DNA of 64,000 nucleotides from Tranquillimonas alkanivorans (GTDB lineage: Bacteria; Pseudomonadota; Alphaproteobacteria; Rhodobacterales; Rhodobacteraceae): positions 124,001 through 188,000 of the forward strand of contig NZ_FOXA01000006.1 of NCBI RefSeq assembly GCF_900115595.1, in the 5' to 3' direction. Below are positions 17,997-26,303 of the stretch, piece after piece. Position 1 is the first letter of the stretch; every line of letters starts with the position of its first letter. The notes under the pieces are model-generated. The model did not search any database. It was given only the letters and a program-made list of their open reading frames with translations, and was not told the DNA's origin. The position numbers and the translations under genes are program-made.

Positions 17997-18313
17997 TCGA
18001 CACGACATCGTTCTGGATCGTGACGATCCTGCTGGGCATCGGCACGTTCCTGATCCGGTTTTCGTTTTTGGGCTTCTTCGGAGGGAAAGAGCTGCCGGGC
18101 TGGCTTCTCCTCCACCTGCGCTACGTGGCCGTCGCGGTGTTCCCGGCGCTGGTCACGCCGCTCGTGCTGTGGCCCGATGCCACGGGGGGCGAGATCGAAC
18201 CCGCCCGCCTTCTCGGCGCCATCGCCGCCTTCGCCGCCGGCTTCCGCTTCGGCGTCGTCGCCGCCATCGTCGCCGGAATGGGCAGCCTCTGGCTCCTGCA
18301 GGCCCTGCTCTGA
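17993..18313 (+). CDS. azlD: AzlD-family exporter small subunit
   Basis: This 106-residue protein has four hydrophobic segments, as AzlD proteins have, and the family pattern GTFLIRFSFLGFFG near residue 20 and LRYVAVAVFPALVTPLVL. It overlaps azlC by ATGA and should form the complex with it in the inner membrane. The gene ends 80 bp before the convergent helicase gene; the gap holds one copy of the intergenic motif. Confidence 0.88.
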   Translation: MIDTTSFWIVTILLGIGTFLIRFSFLGFFGGKELPGWLLLHLRYVAVAVFPALVTPLVLWPDATGGEIEPARLLGAIAAFAAGFRFGVVAAIVAGMGSLWLLQALL

Positions 18314-18327
18314 GCCGTCAGCCTTCG

Positions 18328-18363
18328 TGCATCTTCGGTCCTGAAATATCCTCGGACGGGGGG
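18328..18363 (-). repeat. Intergenic motif copy 2
   Basis: Read on the minus strand the sequence is CCGAGGATATTTCAGGACCG followed by AAGATGCAC, nearly the same as the copies at 39328 and 47211. It lies between two convergent genes (azlD and the helicase), a position suited to a terminator or processing site. Confidence 0.6.
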
Positions 18364-18393
18364 GAACCCCCCCCTGCTCCGCCCGAAGCCCGC

Positions 18394-20487
18394 CTAGCGC
18401 TTCTGGCGTGTTGGCCGCGCCGATCCGCCCTCGGTCCGTTTGCCGGCCGTCCCACGCTGCGGCTTGCCACCGCCCGCGCCGCCAGGCGGCGTGAACCGCT
18501 TGGAGGTGTCAGAGGCGGCAGAACTCCGCCGCAGGCCCGCGCCAGGCCCCTTTCCCCGCGGCGCCGTAGCACCCGTACCGGGCCCCTTGCCGCGTGGTGC
18601 CGTCGCTCCGCCGCGCTTGTCGGTCCCTGCGGGCCGCCACTCGGCCTTGCGCTTGCCACCGGTCGGACCTGCTTCCGCCTTCGCTTTCCGCTCGGGCCCC
18701 GTCGCGCGCGGCTTGGCACGTGCGGATGGCTTCGACGGCGCGGCCGACGGCTCCCGCTGCGGCGGGGCCTCGCGGCGCGGCTGCGGATCGCGCCGAAGCT
18801 GTTCACGCCGCGGCGTCTCCTGGGCGGCCTCGCCGGACGTGACTTCCGGAGCCGGGCGCGATGGACGTGCCGCGGGTGTCGCCCGCCGCGCCGCCGCCGG
18901 GGCCGTGCCCATCTCGGGCGCACCATCCAGAAGGCGGGCCTTCACCCCCTCTTCCAGAACGCCGCCCTCGCCCAGCGACGCCAGGAAGTCGGGCACACGG
19001 GCTTCGGCCAGCTCCACGAACGTCTCGGAATTCTGCACGCGGATCGCGCCGATCACGTCCTTGTCCAGGCCGCCGGCGCGGCACAGCAGGGGCAGCAGCC
19101 AGCGCGGCTCGGCCCGGTCGTCGCGCCCGACCGACAGCGCGACCCAGGCGCTCGGCCCGAACGGCGCGCGCTCGCGCGGCGCGGGGCGCGCGTCTGGCGC
19201 CGACAGCTCCTCGGGCGCGGAATGCTTGGTGCGGTACAGGCGCAGATAGGCCGCCGCCACAGCCTCGGGCGCACGCTGCGCCAGCAGGCGGGCGGCGAAA
19301 TCGGCCTCCGCTTCGCTCATTTCGGCGTCCCAGGCCGGGTCGGACAGCAGCCGCTCCTCGTCGCGGCGCAGGATGTCCTCGGCATCGGGCGCGGTGGTCC
19401 ACTCGGCCGTGACGCGGGCACTTTTCAGCAGGCGCTCGGCGCGTTTCATCGCCTTCGGCGGCACAACCAGGGCCGAGATCCCCTTGCGCCCCGCGCGCCC
19501 GGTCCGCCCCGAGCGGTGCAGAAGCCCCTCGGCGTTCGAGGGAAGCTCGGCGTGGATCACCAGTTCAAGGTTCGGCAGGTCGATGCCGCGCGCGGCGACG
19601 TCGGTGGCCACGCAGACCCGCGCCCGCCCGTCGCGCATCGCCTGAAGCGCGTGGCTGCGCTCGTTCTGGCTCAACTCGCCCGACAGGCAGACGACGGCGA
19701 AGCCGCGGTTGGCAAAGCGCGCCGTCAGCCGGTTCACGGTGGCCCGCGTGTTGGCGAAGACGATGGCGTTCTGCGCCTCGTGGTAACGCAGCACGTTGAT
19801 GATCGCGTTCTCGGCGTCCTGCGGCGCAACCTTCAGCGCCTGATAGGCGATGTCGGCGTGCTGGCTGCGGTCCGACAGCGTCGTCACGCGCACCGAGTCA
19901 CGCTGGTAGTGCTGCGCGAGCGTGGCGATCATCGGCGGCACGGTGGCCGAGAACATCAGCGTACGCCGCTCCTCGGGGGCCTCGCCCAGCATGAACTCCA
20001 GGTCCTCGCGGAAGCCCAGGTCGAGCATCTCGTCCGCCTCGTCCAGCACCACCGCGCGCAGGCTGCTCATGTCGAGCGAACCGCGCTGGATGTGGTCGCG
20101 CAGGCGTCCGGGCGTGCCCACCACGATGTGCGCACCGCGCTCGAGCGCCCGGCGCTCGTCGCGCATGTCCATCCCGCCCACGCACGAGGCGACGCGCGCC
20201 CCCGCCTTGGCATAAAGCCAGGACAGCTCGCGCATCACCTGGAAGGCCAGTTCGCGCGTGGGCGCGACGACCAGCGCCAAGGGCGCCGCCGCCGGCCCCA
20301 GCGTGCCCTCCGCGTCCAGCAGCGTCGGCCCGATGGCCAGCCCGAAGCCCACCGTCTTGCCCGAGCCGGTCTGAGCCGAGACCAGCAGGTCGGCGCCTTG
20401 CAGGTCGGGGTCGGTGACGGCCTTTTGAACGGGCGTCAGCGTGTCGTATCCGCGCTCGGCGAGCGCGTCGGAAAGGGTCTGGATCAT
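18394..20487 (-). CDS. DEAD-box RNA helicase with long basic C-terminal tail
   Basis: From the ATG at 20487 the protein has 697 residues. The core is complete: TPVQKAV (Q motif), AQTGSGKT (motif I), PTRELAFQV, GTPGRL, DEADEMLD (motif II), FSATVPP (III), ATDVAARGIDLP (V) and HRSGRTGRAGRKG (VI). A DbpA-like RNA-binding region follows (about 450-530). The last 165 residues are Pro/Arg/Lys-rich and end in two tandem copies of a 12-residue unit (ATAPRGKGPG plus TG or AG). It probably acts in ribosome assembly or RNA decay. An ATG at 20511 is an alternative start. Confidence 0.92.
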   Translation of the reverse strand: MIQTLSDALAERGYDTLTPVQKAVTDPDLQGADLLVSAQTGSGKTVGFGLAIGPTLLDAEGTLGPAAAPLALVVAPTRELAFQVMRELSWLYAKAGARVASCVGGMDMRDERRALERGAHIVVGTPGRLRDHIQRGSLDMSSLRAVVLDEADEMLDLGFREDLEFMLGEAPEERRTLMFSATVPPMIATLAQHYQRDSVRVTTLSDRSQHADIAYQALKVAPQDAENAIINVLRYHEAQNAIVFANTRATVNRLTARFANRGFAVVCLSGELSQNERSHALQAMRDGRARVCVATDVAARGIDLPNLELVIHAELPSNAEGLLHRSGRTGRAGRKGISALVVPPKAMKRAERLLKSARVTAEWTTAPDAEDILRRDEERLLSDPAWDAEMSEAEADFAARLLAQRAPEAVAAAYLRLYRTKHSAPEELSAPDARPAPRERAPFGPSAWVALSVGRDDRAEPRWLLPLLCRAGGLDKDVIGAIRVQNSETFVELAEARVPDFLASLGEGGVLEEGVKARLLDGAPEMGTAPAAARRATPAARPSRPAPEVTSGEAAQETPRREQLRRDPQPRREAPPQREPSAAPSKPSARAKPRATGPERKAKAEAGPTGGKRKAEWRPAGTDKRGGATAPRGKGPGTGATAPRGKGPGAGLRRSSAASDTSKRFTPPGGAGGGKPQRGTAGKRTEGGSARPTRQKR

Positions 20488-20632
20488 CGAAAGCCGATCT
20501 GGAAGGTGCATGGGCGACGCAACAGCGTCGGCGGCCTCGTCGAATCGACGGGCCAGATGTGCACCTCTACCGCGTTCGGGCGCGCCTGTATACTGACGAA
20601 ATCGCGCGACTGCTTTGCGCCAGCCGCGCTCG

Positions 20633-21523
20633 TCAGGCAAAAGCGCTCTTCGCCCCGCCGGATTTCTGCATGGTGAAGATCGAGCTCGCGTCCTTTGCCG
20701 GCGGCAGCGGCATGCGCACCGGCACCGGCTCCAGCCGCGGGGTCAGGCACACCTCGCCCGTGATCACCCGCTCCTGCAGGTCCGCCCAGAACCTCTGCTG
20801 CCCGATCGAGTGGATATAGCTGTTCGAGCCCAGAAGCGGCCAGGCGTCCGCCGCGTGGCACTCGTAGAACAGGATCAGCCGGTTGCGGTCGCTCATGTTC
20901 GGGGCCGAGCCGTGAAGCGTGCGTGCGTGGTGCACCGTCATGCTGCCCGCCTTTCCGGTCAGCGTCACGATCCGGTCCTTCTCGAACAGCGGGTCGTCGG
21001 GGTCGATCGCGCCGCAGAAGCGCCCGTCGTGGTGATGGCTCAGAAGCGGCCCCTTGTGGGTGCCGGGCACCACCATCAGCGGGCCGTTCTCTTCGTCCAC
21101 GTCCTCGAGCATCAGGCCGAAGGCCAGCATGTCGTCGTTGGTATGTGGATAGAAAGCCCAGTCCTGGTGCCACTCCACCGCCGCCCCGCCGCCCGGCGCC
21201 TTCGTGTTCAGCTTCGAGGTCTGAAGCAGCGTGTCCGGCCCGAGAAGGTCGTTCAGCACCCGAGGCATGGGTGAGTCTTGCAGCACCTTCCAGAAGAACG
21301 GGTGCTGCTTGTGGGGCAGCTTGATCCGCGTCAGCCGCGGCGTCTCGGCGCTGTGCCCCGAGTCGAGGTCGAACACGTCGTCGCTCTCGCTCACCGCGCG
21401 CGAGCGGTCGATGAACTCGTAGGCGATGCGCCGCAGTTCACCCAGCTGCTCGGGCGTGACCGCGTTCTCGACCATCAGATAGCCGTTGTCGCCGTAGAAG
21501 CGTTTCTGCTCGGCCGTCAGCAT
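20633..21523 (-). CDS. Phytanoyl-CoA dioxygenase family Fe(II)/2-oxoglutarate enzyme
   Basis: The 296-residue protein carries the facial triad of the PhyH family: HxD in VEWHQDWAFYPHTND and the distal histidine in VHHARTLHGSAPNMSDRNR, where the following Arg would bind 2-oxoglutarate. Family members hydroxylate many small molecules, so the substrate is open. It is the third gene of a minus-strand unit (SDR, HIBADH-like reductase, this gene) whose promoter has a GntR-type palindrome. A dioxygenase in a sugar-acid operon is unusual. A 48-bp gap with a hairpin separates it from the gene before it. Confidence 0.87.
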   Translation of the reverse strand: MLTAEQKRFYGDNGYLMVENAVTPEQLGELRRIAYEFIDRSRAVSESDDVFDLDSGHSAETPRLTRIKLPHKQHPFFWKVLQDSPMPRVLNDLLGPDTLLQTSKLNTKAPGGGAAVEWHQDWAFYPHTNDDMLAFGLMLEDVDEENGPLMVVPGTHKGPLLSHHHDGRFCGAIDPDDPLFEKDRIVTLTGKAGSMTVHHARTLHGSAPNMSDRNRLILFYECHAADAWPLLGSNSYIHSIGQQRFWADLQERVITGEVCLTPRLEPVPVRMPLPPAKDASSIFTMQKSGGAKSAFA

Positions 21524-21546
21524 GTCTCTCCTCCCTGGAACGAAGA

Positions 21547-21566
21547 ACGGCCGCTCTCGCGGCCGT
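21547..21566 (-). terminator. Intercistronic hairpin
   Basis: ACGGCCGC-TCTC-GCGGCCGT is a perfect 8-bp stem between the HIBADH-like gene and the PhyH gene. On the minus strand it is followed by TTCTTCG, a poor T-run, so it is more likely a partial terminator or RNA-stability element than a full stop. Confidence 0.5.
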
Positions 21567-21571
21567 CCCTG

Positions 21572-22495
21572 TCACTTCTTTCCTTTCTCCACCTCGGCGG
21601 CCATGTTGATGCCATTCAGCCGCGCCACATGGTCGGCGAGCATCGGGACATAGTCCCCGCCTTTCCCGATGGCTTCGACGTGGGTGTAGTAGTGCTTGAT
21701 CGACGCGCCCATCAGGTTCATCACGTCTGCCGCACTCGCCATGTTCGCGGCATAGCGGACATCCTTGCTGGCGTTGGCGATGGTGAACTTGTGCGCGTCG
21801 CGGTCGCGGTCCACGGCATAGCGCATGAAGGTCTCGAAGAAGCCGTTCGACAGGCGGCTGCCGCCGATGACTTTCTGGATGGTCTGCGGCGACAGCCCCA
21901 CCTTCGCGCCCAGCGTCAGAGCCTCGGCGAACAGCGCGCCGTAGCCCATCGAGATGAAGTTCATGATCAGCTTCATCTTGTGCGCGCTGCCCACGGGCCC
22001 GACGTGGTTGATGTTGCCCGCCCAGCACTCGATCACCGGGCGCACTTTCTCGAACGTCTCGTCCGAGCAGCCCACCATCGCGTCGAGGGTGCCTGCCTCG
22101 GCCTCGGCCGGCGTGCGCCCCAGGGGTGCGTCCACCATGGTCATGCCCGCGTCGTCCAGTTCCTCGGCCAGCGCCTCGGTCGAGACGGGATCCGAGGTCG
22201 TGGCGTCGATGACGATCAGCCCTTTCTTCCCGCTCGCCAGGATCCCGTCCTCGCCCCGCACGATCGCCTCGACCTGGGGCGAGTTCGACAGGCAGATATG
22301 GATGATGTCGCAGTGCTCCGCCATCTCGCGCGGGGAGGACGCCTCCTGCGCCCCCTGCTCGACCAGGTCCTGCACCGGCGAACGGTTGACGTTGCCCTTC
22401 ACCCACAGCGGATAGCCGCCCTTCAGGATGTTCTTCGCCATGCCGTGGCCCATGTAGCCCACGCCGATGAAGCCGATTGTCGGTTTGTCGCTCAT
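21572..22495 (-). CDS. 3-hydroxyisobutyrate dehydrogenase-family reductase
   Basis: The 307-residue protein begins TIGFIGVGYMGHGMAKNILKGG, the NAD(P)-binding loop of the beta-hydroxyacid dehydrogenase family. DAPLGRTPAEAEAGTL and GSAHKMKLIMNFISMG hold the substrate-binding and catalytic Lys regions. Members reduce or oxidise 3-hydroxy acids such as hydroxyisobutyrate, tartronate semialdehyde and sugar-acid derivatives. It follows the SDR gene by 10 bp in the same operon. Its likely role is an oxidation or reduction step in sugar-acid catabolism, inferred from the operon. Ribosome site GGGAGGAAAG is just upstream of the ATG. Confidence 0.88.
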   Translation of the reverse strand: MSDKPTIGFIGVGYMGHGMAKNILKGGYPLWVKGNVNRSPVQDLVEQGAQEASSPREMAEHCDIIHICLSNSPQVEAIVRGEDGILASGKKGLIVIDATTSDPVSTEALAEELDDAGMTMVDAPLGRTPAEAEAGTLDAMVGCSDETFEKVRPVIECWAGNINHVGPVGSAHKMKLIMNFISMGYGALFAEALTLGAKVGLSPQTIQKVIGGSRLSNGFFETFMRYAVDRDRDAHKFTIANASKDVRYAANMASAADVMNLMGASIKHYYTHVEAIGKGGDYVPMLADHVARLNGINMAAEVEKGKK

Positions 22496-22505
22496 CTTTC
22501 CTCCC

Positions 22506-23267
22506 TCACAAACTCGCGGTGATCCCGCCGTCGACGAACAGGGTGTGCCCGTTCACGAAGCTCGCGGCGTCCGAACACAGGAACACGCAGGCGCCGACCA
22601 GTTCCTCGACCCGGCCCCAGCGCCCGGCGGGCGTGCGCTTTTCCAGCCAGGTGCAGAACTCGGGGTCCGCGACCAGCGCGGCGTTCAGCGGCGTGTCGAA
22701 ATAGCCCGGCGCGATGGCGTTGCAGTTCAGCCCGTGCCGCGCCCAGTCGGTCGCCATGCCCTTGGTCAGGTTCGCCACCGCTCCCTTGCTGGCGGTGTAG
22801 GGTGCGATGCCCGGCCGGGCGAGCGCGGTCTGCACACTGGCGATGTTGACGATCTTGCCCTGTCCGCGCGGGATCATGTGGCGCGCCACCGCCTGCCCCA
22901 CCAGGAACACCGACTCGACGTTCGTCCGCATCAGCCGTTCGAACGCCTCGACCGGAAACTCCTCGAGCGGGGCGCGGTGCTGCATCCCGGCATTGTTCAC
23001 CAGGATGTCGAGCGCGCCCTCCTCGGCTTCGAACCGGTCGACGGCCTCCTGCACGGCGCCCGCGTCGCACACGTCGAAAGCCAGCACGCCCACGTCCGCA
23101 CCCTCGGCCCTCAATGCCTCGGCCGCCTCTTCCAGCCGCTCGGTGTTGCGCCCGTTCAGCACGACGCGCGCACCTGCTTGCCCCAGCCCCCGCGCCAGCG
23201 CGTTGCCGATGCCCATGGACGAACCGGTGACCAGCGCGGTGCGCCCGCTCAGGTCGAAAATCTGCAT
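22506..23267 (-). CDS. Short-chain dehydrogenase (gluconate-5-dehydrogenase-like)
   Basis: The 253-residue enzyme starts MQIFDLSGRTALVTGSSMGI with the TGxxxGIG loop. It has NNAGMQ, catalytic Ser in NIASVQT and YTASK. FDLSGRTALVTG is characteristic of gluconate 5-dehydrogenase and relatives acting on aldonates. The C-terminal GHTLFVDGGIT is the standard SDR ending. The start at 23267 is favoured by GGGAGCGATTTC before it. It is the first gene of the minus-strand operon running to 20633, with a GntR-type palindrome centred about 57 bp upstream. Confidence 0.88.
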   Translation of the reverse strand: MQIFDLSGRTALVTGSSMGIGNALARGLGQAGARVVLNGRNTERLEEAAEALRAEGADVGVLAFDVCDAGAVQEAVDRFEAEEGALDILVNNAGMQHRAPLEEFPVEAFERLMRTNVESVFLVGQAVARHMIPRGQGKIVNIASVQTALARPGIAPYTASKGAVANLTKGMATDWARHGLNCNAIAPGYFDTPLNAALVADPEFCTWLEKRTPAGRWGRVEELVGACVFLCSDAASFVNGHTLFVDGGITASL

Positions 23268-23316
23268 GAAATCGCTCCCTTGCAGCGGCTCCGGGAACCG
23301 CCTTGATGCTGCTGCG

Positions 23317-23332
23317 AAATGGTATACCATTT
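23317..23332. promoter_or_regulatory. GntR-type operator, site 2
   Basis: AAATGGTATACCATTT is a perfect 16-bp palindrome in the gap between two divergent operons (SDR start at 23267, lysE start at 23417). It shares the TGGTATACCA core with the sites at 17189, 61314 and 61367. It is placed to control both operons. Confidence 0.78.
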
Positions 23333-23416
23333 TGGCGACCATGCAAGCCGCCCCCGGACCGGGCGGCCAGGGGGGACACGGATGACCGAGACCACGGACA
23401 CGGCGCCGAGGCGCCG

Positions 23417-24016
23417 ATGCTGACTTTCGCCGCGGCGGTCTTCTTCCTGATCGTGACGCCCGGGCCTGGCGTGCTCTCCACCGCCGGCGTCGGCTCGGCC
23501 TTCGGCTTCCGTTTCGGCCTGCGTTACGTCACGGGCCTGTTCATCGGCACGAACCTCGTCGCCGCCGCCGTGATTTCGGGCCTTGCCGCCATCGTGCTGG
23601 GCGTGCCGTGGGTTCGCAGCGTGCTGATGGCGGCCTCGATCGCCTATCTTCTCTACCTCGCCGCCAAGATCGCCTTCGCCGGATCGAAGATTGCCTTCAT
23701 CGAGGCACGCGAGGCCCCCGGCGCGGGCGCGGGGATCGCGCTTCAGGCGATCAATCCCAAGGCCTATGCCGTGAACACCGCGCTCTTCACCGGCTTCGCC
23801 TTCTATCCCGCCAGCCTCGCCGTCGAGACGGCGACCAAGCTCGTCATCGTCAACCTGATCTGGATTCCGATCCACCTCGCCTGGCTCTGGGCCGGGGCCG
23901 CGCTGCATCGGCTGGACCTGAGCGCGCGCGCGCAGCGGCGGATCAACTTCGTCATGGCGGGCTCGATGCTCGCCGTCGTCGCCCTCGCCATCGCTTCGGC
24001 CGTGGAGGTCGCATGA
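23417..24016 (+). CDS. LysE-family exporter
   Basis: The 199-residue protein has about six membrane helices and the LysE/RhtB signature ending in VTPGPGVLSTAG at residues 11-22. A second family block is GIALQAINPKAYAVNTALFT. These proteins export amino acids or small organic solutes. It overlaps the following enolase-superfamily gene by four bases (ATGA), so it is the first gene of that operon. A transporter here may export an intermediate or act in sensing; its substrate is not known. The ATG at 23417 gives the family-typical short N-terminus; the frame is open earlier without protein character. Confidence 0.8.
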   Translation: MLTFAAAVFFLIVTPGPGVLSTAGVGSAFGFRFGLRYVTGLFIGTNLVAAAVISGLAAIVLGVPWVRSVLMAASIAYLLYLAAKIAFAGSKIAFIEAREAPGAGAGIALQAINPKAYAVNTALFTGFAFYPASLAVETATKLVIVNLIWIPIHLAWLWAGAALHRLDLSARAQRRINFVMAGSMLAVVALAIASAVEVA

Positions 24017-25209
24017 GGATCACGAAGCTCGAAACCATCCGCATCGCCGAGCGCCCCAACCTGCTCTGGCTGCTCGTCCACACGGACGAGGGGCTGACCG
24101 GCCTGGGCGAGACCTTCTTCGGCGCCCGCGCAGTCGAGGCGCATGTCCACGAAACCCTCGCCCCGCTGGTGATCGGAGAGGACCCGCGCCGGATCGAGCA
24201 CCTGTCGCGCAAGGTCAAAGGATATTTGGGCTTCCGCTCCACCGGGGTCGAAAGCCGCGCCAACTCGGCTTTCGACATCGCGCTCCATGACCTGAACGGA
24301 AAGGCCACGGGCCAGCCGGTCGCGCAGCTTCTGGGCGGCTTCACGCGCGAGCGTATCCGCACCTACAACACCTGCGCCGGCACCGGATACATGGCCGAGG
24401 CGAAGGGACAACAGACCGGGAACTACGGGCTGGGCCGGGGCGGCGACTTCGACGACCTAAACGGCTTTCTTCACCGCGGCGACGAGCTGGCTGAATCTCT
24501 GCTCGGCGACGGCATCACGGCGATGAAGATCTGGCCCTTCGACGCCGCCGCCGAGAAGACCGACGGCTGGGACATCTCCGCCGCCGACCTGACCGCCGCG
24601 CTCGAGCCGTTCGAGAAGATCCGCCGCGCCGTGGGCGACCGCATGGACATCATGGTCGAGTTCCACTCGCTCTGGAAACTCCTGCCCGCGATGAAGATCG
24701 CCCGCGCGCTCGCCCCCTACGGCACCTATTGGCACGAGGACCCGCTGAAGATGGAGAGCCTGTCTCTCCTCAAGCGCTACGCCGAGGTCTCGCCCGCGCC
24801 CATCTGCGCCTCCGAGACCCTCGGCGGCCTCGGCGCCTTCCGCGACCTGCTCGAAACCGGTGCGGCCGGCGTGATCATGCTCGACGTCGCGTGGTGCGGC
24901 GGCCTGACCGAGGCGCGCAAGATCGCCGCGATGGCCGAGGCCGCGCAGCTTCCTATCGCGCCCCACGACTGCACAGGGCCGGTGGTGCTCGCCGCCTCGA
25001 CGCACCTGTCGCTCGCCATGCCGAACGCGCTGATCCAGGAAAGCGTGCGCGCCTATTACCGCACCTGGTACCGTGACCTCGTCACCGCCCTGCCGCCGGT
25101 CGAGAACGGACAGATCACCGTGCCCCCCGGCCCCGGCCTGGGGCTCGAGCTCAACCCCGAGCTCGACCGCGCCTTCACCGTATCCAGACAGACATCGGAG
25201 ACCCCATGA
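24013..25209 (+). CDS. Mandelate racemase/muconate-lactonizing (enolase superfamily) enzyme
   Basis: This 398-residue protein has the capping domain (1-130) and the barrel (140-370). Metal ligands are E216 (MVEFH), E242 (WHEDP) and E268 (ASETLGG). Candidate acid/base residues are K172 (MKIWPF) and H318 (PHDCTGP), which fits a mandelate-racemase-type sugar-acid dehydratase or cycloisomerase. Between residues 130 and 165 there is an extra glycine-rich stretch (GQQTGNYGLGRGGDFDDLN) that may form part of the lid. It is translationally coupled to lysE upstream and dapA-like downstream (both ATGA). The substrate, probably an aldonate or aldarate, is inferred from the neighbours. Confidence 0.88.
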   Translation: MRITKLETIRIAERPNLLWLLVHTDEGLTGLGETFFGARAVEAHVHETLAPLVIGEDPRRIEHLSRKVKGYLGFRSTGVESRANSAFDIALHDLNGKATGQPVAQLLGGFTRERIRTYNTCAGTGYMAEAKGQQTGNYGLGRGGDFDDLNGFLHRGDELAESLLGDGITAMKIWPFDAAAEKTDGWDISAADLTAALEPFEKIRRAVGDRMDIMVEFHSLWKLLPAMKIARALAPYGTYWHEDPLKMESLSLLKRYAEVSPAPICASETLGGLGAFRDLLETGAAGVIMLDVAWCGGLTEARKIAAMAEAAQLPIAPHDCTGPVVLAASTHLSLAMPNALIQESVRAYYRTWYRDLVTALPPVENGQITVPPGPGLGLELNPELDRAFTVSRQTSETP

Positions 25210-26114
25210 CATATTCCGGCATCTGGCCCGTCGCGCCGACGCCCTTCAACGACGACGGCACGCTCGACCTTCCCGGCATGAAGCGCGTGCTCGACTGCAT
25301 GATCGATCAGGGCGTCGACGGCATCTGCATCCTCGCCAACTTCTCCGAGCAGTTCCTGATTTCGGACGCCGAGCGCGAGACGCTCACCCGCCTTTGCCTC
25401 GAACACGTCTCGGGCCGGGTGCCGGTAATCGTCACCATCAGCGCCTATGCCACGCCCATCGTCGTGGAGCGCGCCCGCTTTGCGAAAGACCTCGGCGCGG
25501 ACATCGTCATGATGATGCCGCCCTACCACGGCGCGCTGATGAAGGGCACGGCGCAGCAGACCTACGAACAGTTCGCCGCCGTGGGCGAGGTCGGCATCCC
25601 GATCATGGTGCAGGACGCGCCGCTCTCGGGCGTGGACCTGCCGGTGCCGCTGCTGGTGAAGATGGCGCGCGAGATCGAGATGCTGAAGCTTTTCAAGATC
25701 GAGTGCCCGCAGGCCGCCGCCAAGCTCCGCACGCTCATCGCCGAGGGCGGCGACGCCATCGAGGGGCCCTTCGACGGGGAAGAGGCGATCACCCTTCTCG
25801 CCGACCTCGACGCGGGCGCGACCGGCACCATGACCAGCGCCATGATCCCCGACCTGATCGGCCCAATCGTGCGCGACTTCCTTGCCGGCAACCGGCAGGC
25901 GGCGTTCGACGGCTACGCCCGCGTGCTTCCGGCGGTGAACCACGAGAACCGCCAGTGCGGTTTCCGCTCGGCCAAGGCCGCGATGGTGGAGGGCGGCGTG
26001 ATCAGGTCCGACTTCTGCCGCCACCCGATCCCGCCGCTCCACCCCGACACCCGCGCGATGCTGATGGAGCTCCTCCGCCCCCTCGACCCGCTCGTCCTGC
26101 GCTGGGGCAAGTGA
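25206..26114 (+). CDS. DapA-like aldolase/dehydratase (Schiff-base barrel)
   Basis: The 302-residue protein is of the dihydrodipicolinate synthase/N-acetylneuraminate lyase family, with the Schiff-base lysine at K164 (LKLFKIECP). The family's pyruvate-binding GTTGE-like loop is replaced by ANFSEQ, and the catalytic Tyr of the YNVPGRT motif is replaced (MVQDAPLSG). So it is not a lysine-pathway DapA. Such variants handle 2-keto-3-deoxy sugar acids as dehydratases or aldolases; that is inferred. It overlaps the enolase-superfamily gene by ATGA. A 189-bp gap with a strong hairpin follows before the FAH gene. Confidence 0.85.
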   Translation: MTYSGIWPVAPTPFNDDGTLDLPGMKRVLDCMIDQGVDGICILANFSEQFLISDAERETLTRLCLEHVSGRVPVIVTISAYATPIVVERARFAKDLGADIVMMMPPYHGALMKGTAQQTYEQFAAVGEVGIPIMVQDAPLSGVDLPVPLLVKMAREIEMLKLFKIECPQAAAKLRTLIAEGGDAIEGPFDGEEAITLLADLDAGATGTMTSAMIPDLIGPIVRDFLAGNRQAAFDGYARVLPAVNHENRQCGFRSAKAAMVEGGVIRSDFCRHPIPPLHPDTRAMLMELLRPLDPLVLRWGK

Positions 26115-26200
26115 TGGACGCGGCGCGCGCTCATTTCGACTTTGCAACGGCAACCAGCGGCCCGCCGCAAGGACAAGTGCGCGCTCCTCACAACCCGCAC

Positions 26201-26220
26201 GCCCGGCGGCCACGCCGGGC
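26201..26220 (+). terminator. Intercistronic hairpin
   Basis: GCCCGGCG-GCCA-CGCCGGGC is a perfect 8-bp stem in the gap between the dapA-like gene and the FAH-family gene. There is no T-run after it, so it is more likely an attenuating or mRNA-protecting structure than a full terminator. Confidence 0.45.
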
Positions 26221-26303
26221 AGCGCCCACCACGGGCGGACGCTGCCCTCGTCTTCCCGGCGCGAGCCACCAACTCAATCCCACACGACCAACCGGAGCGC
26301 CCC

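Noticed and set aside
20588-20593. A GTATAC word upstream of the helicase as a further GntR site
   Set aside because: The flanks (TGTATACT) do not match the TGGTATACCA core and there is only one copy.
17932-20676. A 914-codon plus-strand frame
   Set aside because: It is out of frame with azlC and azlD and antisense to the helicase; codon content is shadow-like.
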